Positions 17,737 through 25,934 of a stretch of 64,000 nt of DNA are shown piece after piece; within the stretch, counting starts at the first letter, position 1; every line of letters starts with the position of its first letter. Made by a program: the position numbers and the translations under genes. Location: positions 62,001 to 126,000 of the forward strand of contig NZ_JYIW01000021.1 of NCBI RefSeq assembly GCF_000956525.1, given 5' to 3'. Under the pieces are notes generated by a model. That model was given only the letters and a program-made list of their open reading frames with translations. It was not told the origin of the DNA and did not search any database. This DNA is from Microbacterium oxydans (GTDB lineage: Bacteria; Actinomycetota; Actinomycetes; Actinomycetales; Microbacteriaceae).

Positions 17737-19118
17737 CCGATCACCACCCTCGGCTGGCGGCGGACGCCGTCGGAGATGCGCAGCAGCAGCGCCACGATGA
17801 TCCAGTTCGCGACCAGCGATGAACCACCCGCAGCGAGGAACGGCGTCGTCAGACCCGTCAGCGGGATCACGCGAGTCACACCGCCGACCATGATGAACAC
17901 CTGCAGCGCGATCGTGAACGACAGGCCGGTCGCGAGCAGCTTGCCGAAGTCGTCCTGGCCGGCGAGTCCGATGCGAACGCCGCGGCTCACGAACACCATG
18001 TAGAGGCAGAGGATCGCGAACAGTCCGATCAGACCGAGCTCCTCGCCGAGGCTGGTGATGATGTAGTCGCTGTGAGCGAGCGGGGTGACCTCAGGCCGCC
18101 CCTGACCCCAGCCGGTGCCCATCAGGCCGCCGTGCGCCAGCCCGAACAGGCCCTGCATCGGCTGGTACCCGGCGCCGTCGGGGTCGACCTGATTCGGGTC
18201 GAACAGGAACAACCAGTTGATGAAACGACCGCGCACATAGCTGAGGATCTGCGTCGCGAGGGCGACGCCGGCGACCACGAGCGTGAGGCCGATCACGACC
18301 CAGCTGGTCTTGCCGGTCGCGACGTAGAGCATCGCGACGAACATGCCGAAGATCAGGGTTCCGGTGCCGAGGTCGCGCTGCAGCACGATGATGCCGAGCG
18401 AGATCACCCACACCACGAGCACCGGGCCGAGCTCGCGCATCCGCGGCCAGGTCATGCCGAGGAAACGCGTGCCGACCGAGGTCAGGCTCTCTCGCGTTCG
18501 CACCAGATAGCCGGCGAAGAAGAGCGCGAGGCTGATCTTGGCGAGCTCACCCGGCTGGAACGCGAATGCGCCGCCGAGCGAGACCCACACCGCTGCGTTC
18601 GCGTCGTCGATGCGGAGACCGGGGACGAACGGCAGCAGGAGCAGCAGGATGCCGACGAGGCCGAAGATGTACGTGTACCGGAACAGCACGCGGTAGTTGC
18701 GGAGCAGCAGCACCACCGTGATGGCGCCGGCCAGCGAGATCGCCGTCCACGCCAGCTGCTTCGTGGAGTAGGCGTCCCAGGCGGTGAGGTGCTTGGCGAT
18801 GTCGATGCGGTAGATCATCGAGATGCCGAGACCGGTCAGCAGCGTGGCGATCGGCAGGACGAACGGGTCGGCGTCGGAGGCGACGAGGCGCAGCACGATG
18901 TGCAGGGCGAACGCGAGCACGGCGAGACCGCCGCCGATCGCAAGCACGACGGGGTCGATCAGGCCGAGGGCGCCGAGCTGCACGAGGGTCAGTGAGGCAC
19001 CGCTGATCGCGCAGGCGAACAGCAGCAGCCAGAACTCCCGATTGCGCTGTGTCTGCGGGAGCCGCAGTCGCTTGAGGGCCGTGATCACGCTGGTGTCCGC
19101 GTTGACGTCGGTGCTCAT
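17733..19118 (-). CDS. rodA: SEDS peptidoglycan polymerase RodA/FtsW family
   Basis: A 461-residue integral membrane protein of the RodA/FtsW/SpoVE family, a lipid II-using glycan polymerase. About ten to twelve membrane helices start at residue ~28. Conserved segments include FQPGELAKISLALFFAGYL, LQRDLGTGTLIFGMF, the loop VDPDGAGYQPMQGLFGLAHG and GEELGLIGLFAIL, plus the C-terminal GLTTPFLAAGGSSLVANW. The cytosolic N-terminus (1-27) is short. The gene lies between pstP and pbpA with four-base overlaps on both sides, and its likely partner is PbpA. Confidence 0.95.
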   Translation of the reverse strand: MSTDVNADTSVITALKRLRLPQTQRNREFWLLLFACAISGASLTLVQLGALGLIDPVVLAIGGGLAVLAFALHIVLRLVASDADPFVLPIATLLTGLGISMIYRIDIAKHLTAWDAYSTKQLAWTAISLAGAITVVLLLRNYRVLFRYTYIFGLVGILLLLLPFVPGLRIDDANAAVWVSLGGAFAFQPGELAKISLALFFAGYLVRTRESLTSVGTRFLGMTWPRMRELGPVLVVWVISLGIIVLQRDLGTGTLIFGMFVAMLYVATGKTSWVVIGLTLVVAGVALATQILSYVRGRFINWLFLFDPNQVDPDGAGYQPMQGLFGLAHGGLMGTGWGQGRPEVTPLAHSDYIITSLGEELGLIGLFAILCLYMVFVSRGVRIGLAGQDDFGKLLATGLSFTIALQVFIMVGGVTRVIPLTGLTTPFLAAGGSSLVANWIIVALLLRISDGVRRQPRVVIG

Positions 19119-20428
19119 CCCTCACCTCCTGCTGGTGTCTCCACCGGCACGGGCAGGTCGGTCGGGCTCGGCGTCGGCAGGGGAGTGGGCAGCGCGTTGG
19201 CGTCGGCACCGGCGCGGAGCCGCTCGACGATGGCCATGGCATCAGACAGCGAGCGGGCCGAGATGGTGCGCTCCACCGAGGCCCGCTGGTACTCGGGCAG
19301 GTTGGCGAGCAGGATGTCGGTGTCCTCGATCGGGCTCGAGAGCGTGATCGGTCCGATGTTCTGCTGCACGCCCTGGAAGATCACGACGCTGTCGTCGTCG
19401 GCGCCGATGAAGTACCGCGTCTGGGTCCAGCTGTACGCCGCGAACGCAGCGAAGCCGAGCACCGCGATGACGACGAGCACCCCGGCGATCCAGCCGAGGC
19501 GGCGACGCTTGGCACGCCGGCGGTCCTCTTCGATGAGCTCCTCGAGGTACTCGGCGGCGGGCTCGAAGTGGCTCGGCTCGTTGGCCGCCTGGCGCACCGG
19601 GTGCAGCCAGCCGGAGCGCTGCGGTCGGGCGGACGGCACCAGGATGCCGGAGGGGTTCGAGGCGGCGCCGACGATGGTCGCGGTGCCGGAGGAGAGCGGA
19701 TGCTGTCCGCCGACGTCGACCAGGACGATCGTGACGTTGTCGGGGGCACCGCCGTCGAGGGCCTGCTTGAGCAGGTTGTCTGCCGTGCGACCGGGAGCGA
19801 GGCCGAGACGCATCGCCCGCAGGATGCGGGTCTCGTCGACCACACCGGAGAGACCGTCGGAGCACAGCAGCCAACGGTCGCCCGGACGCGTCGGCATGAC
19901 GAACGTGTCGAGCTCCGGGTCGGAGTCCATGTCGCTGAGCACGCGCATCAGCACCGAGCGGCGCGGGTGGTAGCGGGCCTCTTCCGGTGTGATGCGACCG
20001 GAGTCGACCAGGCGCTGCACGAAGGTGTGATCGGCGGTGATCTGCGTCAGCGCCTCGTCGCGGTACAAGTAGATGCGCGAGTCGCCGATGTGGCCGATCA
20101 CGGCGTAGTCGTCAACCATGATGATCGCGCTGACCGTGGTGCCGAGGCCCGCGAGTTCCGGACGCTCCTTGGCGGCGCGGATCAGGTCGCCGGCCGCCGT
20201 GGTGACCGCAGCCTGCAGCGACGCCTGCGCGTCATCCGTCGAGGCATAGCCCTGGTCGAGCGGCTCGAGGCGCTGGATCGCGATGCTCGATGCGACGTCA
20301 CCGCCGGCGTGGCCGCCCATGCCGTCGGCGACGGCGAACAGGTTCGCCCCGGAGTACCCGGAGTCCTGGTTGTTGGAGCGGATCTTCCCGGTGTGGGAGA
20401 TCGCGGCGCTCGAGCCTTCGAAGACCAT
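19115..20428 (-). CDS. pstP: PP2C-type Ser/Thr phosphatase PstP
   Basis: A 437-residue PPM-family phosphatase that reverses phosphorylation by PknA and PknB. The catalytic domain spans residues ~8-240 with metal-binding aspartates in NNQDSG, ADGMGGHAGG (Asp35), LCSDGLSG and GGAPDNVTIVLVDVG. A linker and one membrane helix (~319-340, after a basic RRAKRRRLG stretch) follow, then an extracytoplasmic segment and a Pro-rich tail. The architecture matches mycobacterial PstP. Its start is 7 bases downstream of fhaB and its end overlaps rodA. Confidence 0.95.
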   Translation of the reverse strand: MVFEGSSAAISHTGKIRSNNQDSGYSGANLFAVADGMGGHAGGDVASSIAIQRLEPLDQGYASTDDAQASLQAAVTTAAGDLIRAAKERPELAGLGTTVSAIIMVDDYAVIGHIGDSRIYLYRDEALTQITADHTFVQRLVDSGRITPEEARYHPRRSVLMRVLSDMDSDPELDTFVMPTRPGDRWLLCSDGLSGVVDETRILRAMRLGLAPGRTADNLLKQALDGGAPDNVTIVLVDVGGQHPLSSGTATIVGAASNPSGILVPSARPQRSGWLHPVRQAANEPSHFEPAAEYLEELIEEDRRRAKRRRLGWIAGVLVVIAVLGFAAFAAYSWTQTRYFIGADDDSVVIFQGVQQNIGPITLSSPIEDTDILLANLPEYQRASVERTISARSLSDAMAIVERLRAGADANALPTPLPTPSPTDLPVPVETPAGGEG

Positions 20429-20435
20429 GCGGGCG

Positions 20436-20948
20436 TCAGGCTCGCAACTCGAAGGTCGTGGCGCCCACCTTGATGGGCGTGCCGAGCGCGAGGGAGACGG
20501 GCGGACCGGTCACGCGCTGGCCGGCGACGAAGGTGCCGTTCGTGGAGTCGAGGTCCTGGATCGCCCAGGCGTCGCCTCGCAGCATCAGACGCGCGTGATG
20601 GCTGGACGTGTAGTCGTCGCGGATCACGAGGGCCGACTCGCTGGACCGGCCGATGGTCAGCGAATCCGCGCTGAGCGGGAGTTCGAGGCCGGCCTTCGGG
20701 CCGGAGGTGATCACGAGGCGCTTGGCGGTCGCGACGGTGGCGGGCCCGGTCGACGGGCGCGCTGACGCCGGCTTGGCGACGGGAGCCGCGGGGGCGGGCG
20801 CTGCTGCGCCGGCGGTCGCCTCGACCGGGAGCTTGCGCACCTTCACGCCGAACAGGTCGGCGCGCAGCGAGTAGACGACGCCGAAGACGAAGAACCAGAG
20901 GATCAGGAGGAAGCCGATCCGAAGGAGAAGGAGGACGAGTTCACTCAC
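20436..20948 (-). CDS. fhaB: FHA-domain membrane protein FhaB (FipA)
   Basis: A 170-residue protein with an N-terminal membrane helix (~5-27), an Ala/Pro-rich linker (~45-70) and a C-terminal forkhead-associated domain (~78-165) that binds phosphothreonine. FHA residues are visible in TIGRSSESALVI (Arg), SSHHARL (Ser, His) and DSTNGTFVAGQRV (Asn). It probably reads phosphorylation by PknA/PknB and links it to the division machinery, as known for FhaB in mycobacteria. It overlaps fhaA by four bases. Confidence 0.93.
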   Translation of the reverse strand: MSELVLLLLRIGFLLILWFFVFGVVYSLRADLFGVKVRKLPVEATAGAAAPAPAAPVAKPASARPSTGPATVATAKRLVITSGPKAGLELPLSADSLTIGRSSESALVIRDDYTSSHHARLMLRGDAWAIQDLDSTNGTFVAGQRVTGPPVSLALGTPIKVGATTFELRA

Positions 20949-21661
20949 GGCATCGCTCCGAACGCGCGGGTGGAGTCATCCGTCGGCCGCGACGGTGCGG
21001 CGACCGGGACGATCCGGAACACGAGGTCGGTGCGACCGATCGTGATCGTGGTGTCGGTGGGGAGTGCGGCTTCGCGGAGCTTCTGGCCGTTGACCTTGGT
21101 GCCGTTCGTCGAACCCATGTCGCGCATCATGGCGCGCTCGCCGTCCCACAGGATCTCGGCGTGCTTGCGGCTCGAACCGGCATCCGAGATCGTGATGTCG
21201 GCATCCGTGCCGCGTCCGATCACGGTACGGGCGCGGGTGATCGTGTGGCGGCGGCCGTCGACATCGACCACGGCCTGCCAGCTGACGCGGCCCTCGACCG
21301 TGCCGGAGCTCACGCGTACCGTGCCGGTGGCGACCTTCTCATCGGCTTCGAGGGCGATCGAGAGCGGACCGGCGAAGCTGTACCCCTGCGCCTTGGAGTG
21401 CTTGGTGAGCAGCGCGTGCAGCTCGTCGGTGAGTGCGCCGCCGAGTCCGCGCATGCGCTCGGCGTCGTCGGTGCTGAGGCGCACGACGTAGTTGTTGGGC
21501 GCGATGATGCGATCGCGGCTCACGACCGCGGCCTTCGTATCTGCTTCACGTCGAAGGGCCGAAGCGATCTCCACTGGTTGGATGCCGCTGCGGAAGGTCT
21601 TCGCGAACGCGCTGTTCACAGCGCGCTCGAGACCCTTCTCAAAGCTGTCAAGTAGTCCCAC
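20945..21661 (-). CDS. fhaA: DUF3662/FHA protein FhaA
   Basis: A 238-residue cytosolic protein: an N-terminal DUF3662 domain (~1-120, beginning GLLDSFEKGLERAVNSAF) and a C-terminal FHA domain (~140-215) with VIGRGTDADITI, SSRKHAEI and GSTNGTKVNGQ. The long linker seen in mycobacterial FhaA is absent here, so the two domains lie close together. FhaA is known to bind phosphorylated PknB/MviN partners in cell-wall synthesis. The GTG start at 21661 has AGAGGAG upstream. As the first gene of the leftward operon, its promoter should lie in 21662-21800. Confidence 0.92.
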   Translation of the reverse strand: MGLLDSFEKGLERAVNSAFAKTFRSGIQPVEIASALRREADTKAAVVSRDRIIAPNNYVVRLSTDDAERMRGLGGALTDELHALLTKHSKAQGYSFAGPLSIALEADEKVATGTVRVSSGTVEGRVSWQAVVDVDGRRHTITRARTVIGRGTDADITISDAGSSRKHAEILWDGERAMMRDMGSTNGTKVNGQKLREAALPTDTTITIGRTDLVFRIVPVAAPSRPTDDSTRAFGAMP

Positions 21662-21764
21662 TGGGCTCCTCTGGCATGCCGACCGGTAGGCCCATCGTAG
21701 CCAGGTGACCTGGGGGAACGCCGCCGACGCCCTGTTTCAGGTGTGCAGCGAGGCGGAAATCGCG

Positions 21765-21773
21765 TGATAAACT
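21765..21773 (+). promoter_or_regulatory. Possible -10 element for tRNA-Leu
   Basis: TGATAAACT at 21765-21773 resembles an extended -10 hexamer and would place a transcript start about 25 bases before the tRNA 5' end. I see no convincing -35 match, so this is tentative. Confidence 0.3.
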
Positions 21774-21805
21774 CGCAAAGTTGAGTTCTTCGGAGCGAGA
21801 CACAC

Positions 21806-21888
21806 GCGCGAGTGGCGGAATGGTAGACGCGCTGGCTTCAGGTGCCAGTATTCGCAAGGATGTGGGGGTTCGAGTCCCCCCTCGCGCA
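21806..21888 (+). tRNA. tRNA-Leu (anticodon CAG)
   Basis: A full cloverleaf can be folded by eye: acceptor GCGCGAG (21806-21812) pairing with CTCGCGC (21881-21887), D arm with GGTAGACGC, anticodon stem CTGGC/GCCAG holding the loop TTCAGGT (anticodon CAG), a long class II variable arm and a T arm GGGGGTTCGAGTCCCCC. The discriminator base is A21888. The CCA end is not fully encoded (the genome reads ACAG). It reads CUG codons, common in high-GC genomes. The decayed insertion at 21.9-26.4 kb begins right after its 3' end, a usual integration point for mobile elements. Confidence 0.95.
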
Positions 21889-21897
21889 CAGGGGGCC

Positions 21898-21931
21898 CTG
21901 TTCGTAAATACAGGGCAATCTGTTCGTAAAT
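21898..21931. repeat. 12-bp direct repeat CTGTTCGTAAAT x2
   Basis: CTGTTCGTAAAT occurs at 21898-21909 and again at 21920-21931, 22 bases apart start to start, immediately downstream of the tRNA. Short, regularly spaced direct repeats next to a tRNA attachment region can be arm-type integrase sites, but no second copy or att core was located in the window. Confidence 0.6.
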
Positions 21932-21939
21932 CGAAAGAG

Positions 21940-21970
21940 CCGGTCAGGATGAATTTCTGGCCGGTTTTTT
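21940..21970 (+). terminator. Intrinsic terminator of tRNA-Leu
   Basis: CCGGTCAG pairs with CTGGCCGG (one G-T wobble) around a 9-base loop and is followed directly by TTTTTT. This is a standard terminator for the tRNA transcript, about 50 bases after the tRNA. Confidence 0.8.
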
Positions 21971-22203
21971 CGTTCTAGTGATCGCGGCTGTAACAACGCC
22001 TACTCTTCGAGGTTGTGTCGGATCACCTTTGGGATGGTTCGTTAAAGGTCCCATTGGTCGTGCGCGTCATTGGCGCCGTCAGTCGCATGGGCGCGCCGCT
22101 CGGGACCCCAGTTGTTGCTGCGGACGACAACGGCCCACCCCCCGTTAGGCGAAGACCCTCAGATGGTGGGGTGGCCGTGCTCGGTTTCGGAACGACCCGA
22201 GAT

Positions 22204-23781
22204 TCACGTCCGCCATCGCAGTTCGACGGACACATCGCCCAACGGAGACGGAAGCTGGACAAGGAGCTCGTTCGAACAGAACACGTCCACGAAGTCCTTC
22301 AGCATCTCGCTGGTGCGGATGGTCTCCAGGTCGTTACTCGTGTGCTGAATGATCTCGCGACTCGCCATGACAATGAGCTTCGCGCGTGCGCGGGTCGCGA
22401 GCACATTGAACCGGTTGAGGTTGTGGAGGAAGTCTTCCTCCTCCGCGACGGTGTCGGGGTCGCCCACCGCGTAGGTGGCGAGGATGATGTCCCGCTCTTG
22501 ACCCTGGAAGCGCTCGACCGTATCGACGGCGCTTTCAATCCATCCAGGGAGCCGCGGGTCCGAGGTGAGGGTCATGAACGCCGCTCTCAACAGTTCGATG
22601 ACTCGGGAACGCTGAGCGCGGTGAAGGCTCACCACGCCGATGGCTTCAGTCCAGAAGTACTCGTCGGTCATCGGCGCTGTGTGAGTGGAGCTCAACCCAA
22701 GAACGAGCGTGTCGTGGTACCAACGAACAAGGTCCGCCGTCGTCATCGCTTCGAAGTCGTTCCACTGCCCGGAGACGCCTTCGAGGTAGGTGACTGCCAC
22801 GGCCACGCGTTCCGGGTCCGCGACGGCGACGAGGTCCTCGCTGAGTCCCAGCTCGATGCGAACGTCCTCGAGGGAGACATCGTCTCGATACTGGATGCGG
22901 AGGTCTGGACGCTCGGCGCGAAGCGCATTCGGGTAGCCGGCGAGTTTGCCCAGCTCTAACAGCGTGGTGTTCGACCGGTAGTTCACGAGGAGTTGCTCCT
23001 GCAGAACTCCCTGGTCGTGGAGGAGGTAGTTGTAGATCGAGGCCTGGAGAGGCACCTCGCGTCCATCAACCATGATGAGAACGCCCTGGTCGTCCACGAT
23101 GACATCGTCGTAGTGCACGAAGGGCAGTTCGCCCGGGCGGAGACCGGCGCCGGCGCACAGGGTGAGCATGAGCATCGCTCTGTCGCGCTTGAGGTCGGTG
23201 AGCTGCGCGCCCGCCCATTCGCGGAAAGAGTCCATCTCCCGCTCGGTATAAGGAGCGACCGTGGTCCGCGTGGACAGCGGGGTCTGGCGTTCCGGGTGCT
23301 CTTCAGGCATCAGCACCTCGCTGATACGCAGCAGGAACGTGCGGTAGTTGCGGCGGGTGCCTTCGCTGCACTCCTGGTTCGCCGTCGTGGAGTAGATGTC
23401 GATGCCGCGCACGGACCAGATGACGTTGGCCTCAAGCGGCCAGCCCTGTCCCTTGCACCAGAGGACGTACCGGGCGGTGTGGGAGAGGAGGAGCTTCGCG
23501 GCGTACGGGGTGTGGGGGGCTGCGAGGGTGACGGAGTCGCGGATGAAGTCGTCCATCGGTGAACCGGGGACCACTCCAGGGAGCTTCCGGTCCGTCACGA
23601 GCGCCCGCACTTCCTTGCTGAGGCGAGCGTAGGTGTGCTCGTCCAGGATGCGCGCGGTGCGCTTGGGGTGGCCTTCGCCGCGGAAGCGGCCGAGGAACTG
23701 CGCGAGCAACTCCGAGTGGGTGGCCGCTGCGGTGGTGTCGTCGAACTTGGTGATGCGGTTGAGGTAGGTAGGTGTTTGCAT
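22204..23781 (-). CDS. Chimeric ORF: tyrosine-recombinase N-part joined to SF1 helicase C-part
   Basis: A 525-residue open frame with two unrelated halves. Residues 1-~245 resemble a site-specific recombinase: an N-terminal arm/core-binding region and the start of the catalytic domain, with LTLCAGAGLRPGEL near 207-220 (box I Arg in GLRPGEL) and GVLIMVDGREVP. The box II H-x-x-R and the catalytic Tyr are missing. From ~247 it becomes the back half of a superfamily 1 (DNA2/RecD-like) helicase: LLVNYRSN (motif IV, ~264), FQGQERDIILATY (motif V, ~425), LNRFNVLATRARAKLIV (motif VI, ~455). Walker A and B are absent. Neither half can be active by known chemistry. A deletion fusion near 23040 is the simplest reading; the frame is nevertheless open and has GAGAGG before its ATG. 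Confidence 0.7.
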   Translation of the reverse strand: MQTPTYLNRITKFDDTTAAATHSELLAQFLGRFRGEGHPKRTARILDEHTYARLSKEVRALVTDRKLPGVVPGSPMDDFIRDSVTLAAPHTPYAAKLLLSHTARYVLWCKGQGWPLEANVIWSVRGIDIYSTTANQECSEGTRRNYRTFLLRISEVLMPEEHPERQTPLSTRTTVAPYTEREMDSFREWAGAQLTDLKRDRAMLMLTLCAGAGLRPGELPFVHYDDVIVDDQGVLIMVDGREVPLQASIYNYLLHDQGVLQEQLLVNYRSNTTLLELGKLAGYPNALRAERPDLRIQYRDDVSLEDVRIELGLSEDLVAVADPERVAVAVTYLEGVSGQWNDFEAMTTADLVRWYHDTLVLGLSSTHTAPMTDEYFWTEAIGVVSLHRAQRSRVIELLRAAFMTLTSDPRLPGWIESAVDTVERFQGQERDIILATYAVGDPDTVAEEEDFLHNLNRFNVLATRARAKLIVMASREIIQHTSNDLETIRTSEMLKDFVDVFCSNELLVQLPSPLGDVSVELRWRT

Positions 23782-23879
23782 GCACCTCTCGTGCGCAGCG
23801 AGGGCGGAAGCCTCGAGAGAATGCGCAGGATATTCAGTATCTGCTGGTCATCGGGCACAACAAACCGGACCTCGCCGTC

Positions 23880-24110
23880 ATGCCGGACGAGGATCACGGC
23901 ACCCGCCGCGGGTATGGACATTGGGATTGCCCGTGCACCCTATGCCGCTCGGCGGGGACCAGGATGCGGGCGGACGCGCGCGCCAGAAAACGCGCTGAGC
24001 ACGATGGTCCCGCCGAGGTCCGCCGTTACAGCTACCGGATCTACCCGGAGCCTGAGGCGATGGACAGTCTTCGGCGCGTGTTTGGATCGTTCGTGCCGCT
24101 TCGTCTATAA
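23880..24110 (+). CDS. Cys-rich HGTRRGY small protein, runs into TnpB frame
   Basis: From the ATG at 23880 this frame encodes HGTRRGYGHWDCPCTLCR followed by a basic helix. The pattern HGTxxGYxxxCxCxxCR is familiar from small actinobacterial and phage proteins of unknown function, with Cys residues that may bind zinc. After about 45 residues the same frame enters the first ~24 residues of a TnpB-like sequence and then stops at 24110 because of a frameshift. It is likely a gene remnant fused to the transposase fragment. A start further upstream at 23772 is also open. Confidence 0.35.
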   Translation: MPDEDHGTRRGYGHWDCPCTLCRSAGTRMRADARARKRAEHDGPAEVRRYSYRIYPEPEAMDSLRRVFGSFVPLRL

Positions 24111-24564
24111 CGCGTACATCGCCCTCGCCCGAGAGCGGTACGCCACAGGTGCGAAGCACCCGTCCGGATACGACGCCACGAAGGTGCTCGTCACCGAAGC
24201 TCGACGTAGTTCGGACACCGCGTGGCTCGCAGAGGTGTCGCACATGGCGCTTTCCGCCGCCGTTCAAGACGCCGCGGACGCCTACCAGCGCTTCTTCGAC
24301 TCCGCCGCCGTCAAGATCAAGGGGCGCCGAGTCGGACACCCGAAGTTCAAGTCACGTCGCACCGCGCGCAAGTCCGCTCGATTCGCCGAGAACGCTTTCA
24401 TCATCCGAGGGGGATGGCAGAACACCGGACAGGGTGGCGGTCGCCTCCACCTTGCGAACATCACCCAGGACATCGCCGTTAACTGGCATCGCCCCCTCCC
24501 CGGCTACCCCAGCGCCGCGACCGTTCGAGAAGACCCCGATGGCAAGTTCTGGGTGTCGTTGCCG
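24018..24564 (+). pseudogene. Frameshifted, truncated TnpB (IS200/IS605-IS1341 OrfB)
   Basis: Similarity begins at VRRYSYRIYPEPEAMDSLRRVFG (the TnpB N-terminus, normally after Met) in one frame and continues as CRFVYNAYIALARERYATG in the next frame. Removing one T at 24090-24091 (TCGTTCG) restores FGSSCRFVYN, so a single-base insertion is the lesion. The second frame carries about 155 further residues (KIKGRRVGHPKFKSRRTARK, RFAENAFIIRGGWQN, VREDPDGKFWVSLP) and loses all resemblance at ~24564, before the RuvC nuclease residues and zinc finger. No guide-RNA end, TnpA or right element end is seen. TnpB proteins are RNA-guided nucleases; this one is dead. Confidence 0.8.
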
Positions 24565-24668
24565 ATCTTCGTCACCGTCTGCTCCGCGATCTTCGCCGCC
24601 ATCTCACCTTCGGTGGCGAGCGTCTTGTGGTCAGCTTTCGATGAGTCGAAAAGCGGAATGGGCGCACG

Positions 24669-25229
24669 TCAGGGTGACGTACCCACGCTCACTCCGTACT
24701 TCTCTGCGTTGTCTGTCATCGACAGGCTCACCGACTCGTCACCAGCCCGCTGCACGAAGACCGGAGGACAGTCCAGGTCCTCGAACGACAGCACGCCCGC
24801 CCCGATGCGGCCTGTGATCTCCCCACAGCTGTGCCGCGACTGACTAGTGGTCGTTAGTCCACTCGCGCGGTACACGCTGTCCACGATGAAGATCGAGAAT
24901 GTCACGGATCCGTCGCTGTTCTCCCTCATACCGAAAAGTGCTCGCGTCTGGATCGCGTCCAGTGGTTCGGTCTCGTAGTTCCTCGCATCTGTCAGGAAGA
25001 TCGAGATGATGTCCTCTGTCGAGATCTCACTCGCCGCAGAGCGCTCCGCGAGAAGGTCGGTGGCCTGCGTCGTCGTGATCTCCAGTGAGAGAGCCACACC
25101 CTGCTCCGCCTCAGTCACAGCTTCTTCGTAGATGCGCTGGCCGCCGTCGCACCCGGCGAGCCCGCCGATGAATAACAGCACGGTCGCGGCCGCGGCCGTT
25201 CGCGCTAACGGTAAAGATCTCCGGTCCAC
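24669..25229 (-). CDS. Predicted lipoprotein of unknown function
   Basis: A 186-residue protein with a lipoprotein signal peptide: basic start DRRSLPLAR, hydrophobic core and lipobox LAGC at ~26-29. The mature part is acidic and mixed alpha/beta, with a short Cys-containing segment (SRHSCGE, EDLDCPP) near the end; two cysteines could pair. The GTG at 25229 is chosen because GGAAGGAGGG lies 8 bases upstream; longer frames to 25253 or 25337 lack a ribosome site. I do not recognise the family. It is a leftward gene in the insertion beside a TnpB remnant. Confidence 0.6.
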   Translation of the reverse strand: MDRRSLPLARTAAAATVLLFIGGLAGCDGGQRIYEEAVTEAEQGVALSLEITTTQATDLLAERSAASEISTEDIISIFLTDARNYETEPLDAIQTRALFGMRENSDGSVTFSIFIVDSVYRASGLTTTSQSRHSCGEITGRIGAGVLSFEDLDCPPVFVQRAGDESVSLSMTDNAEKYGVSVGTSP

Positions 25230-25504
25230 GTCTGATTCCCTCCTTCCGGACATGCTTTCGTCAGCCGAGCATTCATCGCGTAAGTGTTCCCCGGTAGGTC
25301 TGGTGTGTTCAACGAGCATGGCGCATTGCGATATCACAGGAGCGGGGGCGTAGTTTTGCCCCCGGTCATCACACTCTCGCTCCCGAGGGCTCTTGTGTCA
25401 GCGACCGAATCAGCGCCGGTTTCTGTAACGTCCGCCAACTCGAACGTTTGCGGTGCCGTATCGCGTGACGCCGGAACGAGGAGTCGGAGCGAGTGATTGT
25501 GTCG

Positions 25505-25912
25505 TCAGTTGGTGATGTAGACGCTGTCCGAGATGCTCTTGGAGTCCTTCGGTCCCTGGGGGCCGGCGAGACTGATGGTAAACGTTTCTCCGTCGGGCCG
25601 GATGGACAGTGGCAGGGCGTCGTCGCATTGTGCGAGGTTGCTGCTTCCGTTGAAGAGAAGAAGGCAGTTCTTCCGGGTGTTCTCATCCCCCGTGGTCCGC
25701 GCGATGAAAATTTCCCATCCTGATTGCTCTGCGATGAAGCGGGATGATTCCGCACTGTAGGGCGTGGAGTCGAAGGCTTCGCTGTTTGGCAATGCGTCCG
25801 CCGATACCTGCGCGCGGTCGAACTCGGGAACCGGGACACCGGCCCCCACACACCCGCTGAGCACGAGGACGAGGAGCGCCACGGCCATTACTGAAAATGT
25901 TCTCCGTTTCAT
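25505..25912 (-). CDS. Small predicted lipoprotein of unknown function
   Basis: A 135-residue protein with a signal sequence (MKRRTFSVMAVALLVLVLSGC) whose lipobox is LSGC. The mature part has DGETFTISLAGPQGP and a Cys pair (RKNCLLLF, LAQCDD), suggesting a small disulfide-stabilised beta domain outside the membrane. GAGGAG precedes the ATG at 25912. It is transcribed leftward between two other exported proteins, all unrelated in sequence. No family is recognised. Exported lipoproteins on islands sometimes provide immunity or surface exclusion, but nothing here shows that. Confidence 0.6.
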   Translation of the reverse strand: MKRRTFSVMAVALLVLVLSGCVGAGVPVPEFDRAQVSADALPNSEAFDSTPYSAESSRFIAEQSGWEIFIARTTGDENTRKNCLLLFNGSSNLAQCDDALPLSIRPDGETFTISLAGPQGPKDSKSISDSVYITN

Positions 25913-25934
25913 GGGCGGACGCTCCTCTTCGTGT

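Larger units (their letters stand above)
21889..22203. other. Gene-free stretch after tRNA-Leu
   Basis: These 315 bases hold a 12-bp direct repeat, a terminator (21940-21970) and then about 230 bases in which I see no convincing gene on either strand. Base composition is visibly less GC-rich than in the flanks near the tRNA. It marks the left side of the probable insertion. Confidence 0.5.

Noticed and set aside
22204..23781. Calling the chimeric frame an active helicase or integrase
   Set aside because: Walker A/B and the catalytic integrase Tyr are both absent, so neither activity is supported.
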